NCBI GenBank assembly: GCA_947475415.1
Contig: CANJLH010000008.1
Location: forward strand, 1-64,000
DNA from: Caulobacteraceae bacterium
GTDB lineage: Bacteria; Pseudomonadota; Alphaproteobacteria; Caulobacterales; Caulobacteraceae
DNA: 64,000 nucleotides
Direction: 5' to 3'
This document shows, one piece after another, positions 63,439-64,000 of this stretch. The notes below the pieces were generated by a model. That model worked only from the letters and a program-made list of their open reading frames with translations, made no database searches and had not been told where the DNA came from. The stretch's first letter is position 1; each line of letters starts with the position of its first letter. The position numbers and the translations under genes are program-made.

Positions 63439-64000
63439 CGGGCCCTGAACTCAGCGCGAAAGGTCGCAAATCCGCCTTCCATGATGGCGGTCCGCATGGC
63501 CGCCATCAGCGTCTGATAGTAGGCGATATTGTGCCATGACAACAACACCTGACCCAGAATTTCACCTGACTTCACAAGGTGATGCAGGTAGGCCTTTGAG
63601 TAGTCCCGACTGGCTGGGCAAGAGCTGGTTTCGTCGAGCGGCGCCTCATCGTCCGCGTAGGCCGCAGCCTTGAGATTGATCGCGCCTTCCCAGGTCCAGG
63701 CCTGGCCATGCCGGCCTGACCTCGTCGGCAACACGCAGTCGAACATGTCGACCCCGCGCGCCACCGCCTCCACCAGGTCGATCGGCTTGCCCACGCCCAT
63801 CAGGTAGCGTGGCCGCTCCGCCGGGAGCAGATCGGGCGCATAGTCCAGCACTTCGCACATGGCCTCATGGCCTTCGCCCACAGCCAGACCGCCGATGGCA
63901 TATCCGTCGAATCCGATCTCGACCAGCCGCTCCGCCGATTCACGGCGCAGCGCCTCGAAGGTCGAGCCTTGCTGAATGCCGAACAACGCCTGGCGGTCCC
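63423..64000 (-). CDS. tgt: Queuine tRNA-ribosyltransferase, C-terminal part (runs off window)
   Basis: About 192 C-terminal residues; the gene continues past 64000. [76 protein letters not shown] and [25 protein letters not shown] are tRNA-guanine transglycosylase. The zinc site, CxCxxC plus His, reads SSCPAS here: only one Cys and the His remain. Inserts queuine/preQ1 at tRNA G34. Confidence 0.92.
   Translation of the reverse strand, partial: DRQALFGIQQGSTFEALRRESAERLVEIGFDGYAIGGLAVGEGHEAMCEVLDYAPDLLPAERPRYLMGVGKPIDLVEAVARGVDMFDCVLPTRSGRHGQAWTWEGAINLKAAAYADDEAPLDETSSCPASRDYSKAYLHHLVKSGEILGQVLLSWHNIAYYQTLMAAMRTAIMEGGFATFRAEFRARQRPR

Overview
The window is 64 kb of GC-rich, densely packed chromosome from an alphaproteobacterium, most likely a member of Caulobacterales near Phenylobacterium or Caulobacter. 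That placement is an inference from protein style and gene order (GTG/TTG starts, many 4-nt start/stop overlaps, an Flp-type pilin, a TadG-like protein, TamA/TamB, HspQ). No database search was possible. Nearly all of it is conserved core chromosome. I see no insertion sequence, prophage, integrase, CRISPR array or rRNA operon.

Layout: (1) 84-4544: an apparently truncated membrane protein, an MFS transporter, then on the minus strand pepA, holC, an I78-type inhibitor lipoprotein and a 42-residue membrane peptide. (2) 4779-12580: a plus-strand outer-membrane biogenesis string lptF-lptG-lptD-surA-pdxA-rsmA. (3) 12690-16366: an Flp pilin with a promoter-like upstream region, a small membrane protein, a TadG-like vWA protein and an Ala-rich lipoprotein. 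(4) 16437-22492: minus-strand gmk-yicC-mltG-fabF-acpP-fabG-fabD, with a palindrome inside the putative acpP promoter. (5) 22630-26284: a secreted peroxiredoxin, rpsF-rpsR-rplI and dnaB, with paired DnaA-box-like sites before dnaB. (6) 26291-32845: a Yip1-family protein, then radA, cvpA, purF, a BASS-type transporter and a YciK-like SDR. (7) 32835-37350: der, a BamB-like propeller lipoprotein, a YfgM-like TPR protein and panB. (8) 37573-38994: a secreted beta-helix/RTX protein. (9) 39279-44024: guaB-MAPEG-rsmB-guaA. (10) 44097-46281: divergent selD and mnmH. (11) 46286-49969: an operon of a CHASE2 membrane protein, a small secreted protein and an M48 metalloprotease. (12) 50019-58303: ppx-rlmE, hspQ, and tamA-tamB. 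(13) 58381-64000: YbbA/YbbP-like ABC genes divergent from tesA, two hypothetical genes, tRNA-Lys and a partial tgt.

Functionally the window is dominated by envelope construction: LPS transport (LptF/G/D), outer-membrane protein folding (SurA, BamB-like, TamA/B), peptidoglycan termination (MltG), fatty-acid synthesis and lipoprotein or secreted factors. Alongside these are translation, replication and GMP/IMP metabolism genes. The least explained parts are the CHASE2 / small secreted protein / M48 peptidase operon, the secreted beta-helix RTX protein, and several operator-like palindromes placed before acpP, panB, the RTX gene and hspQ. Seven convergent gene pairs abut or overlap with no room for an intrinsic terminator.
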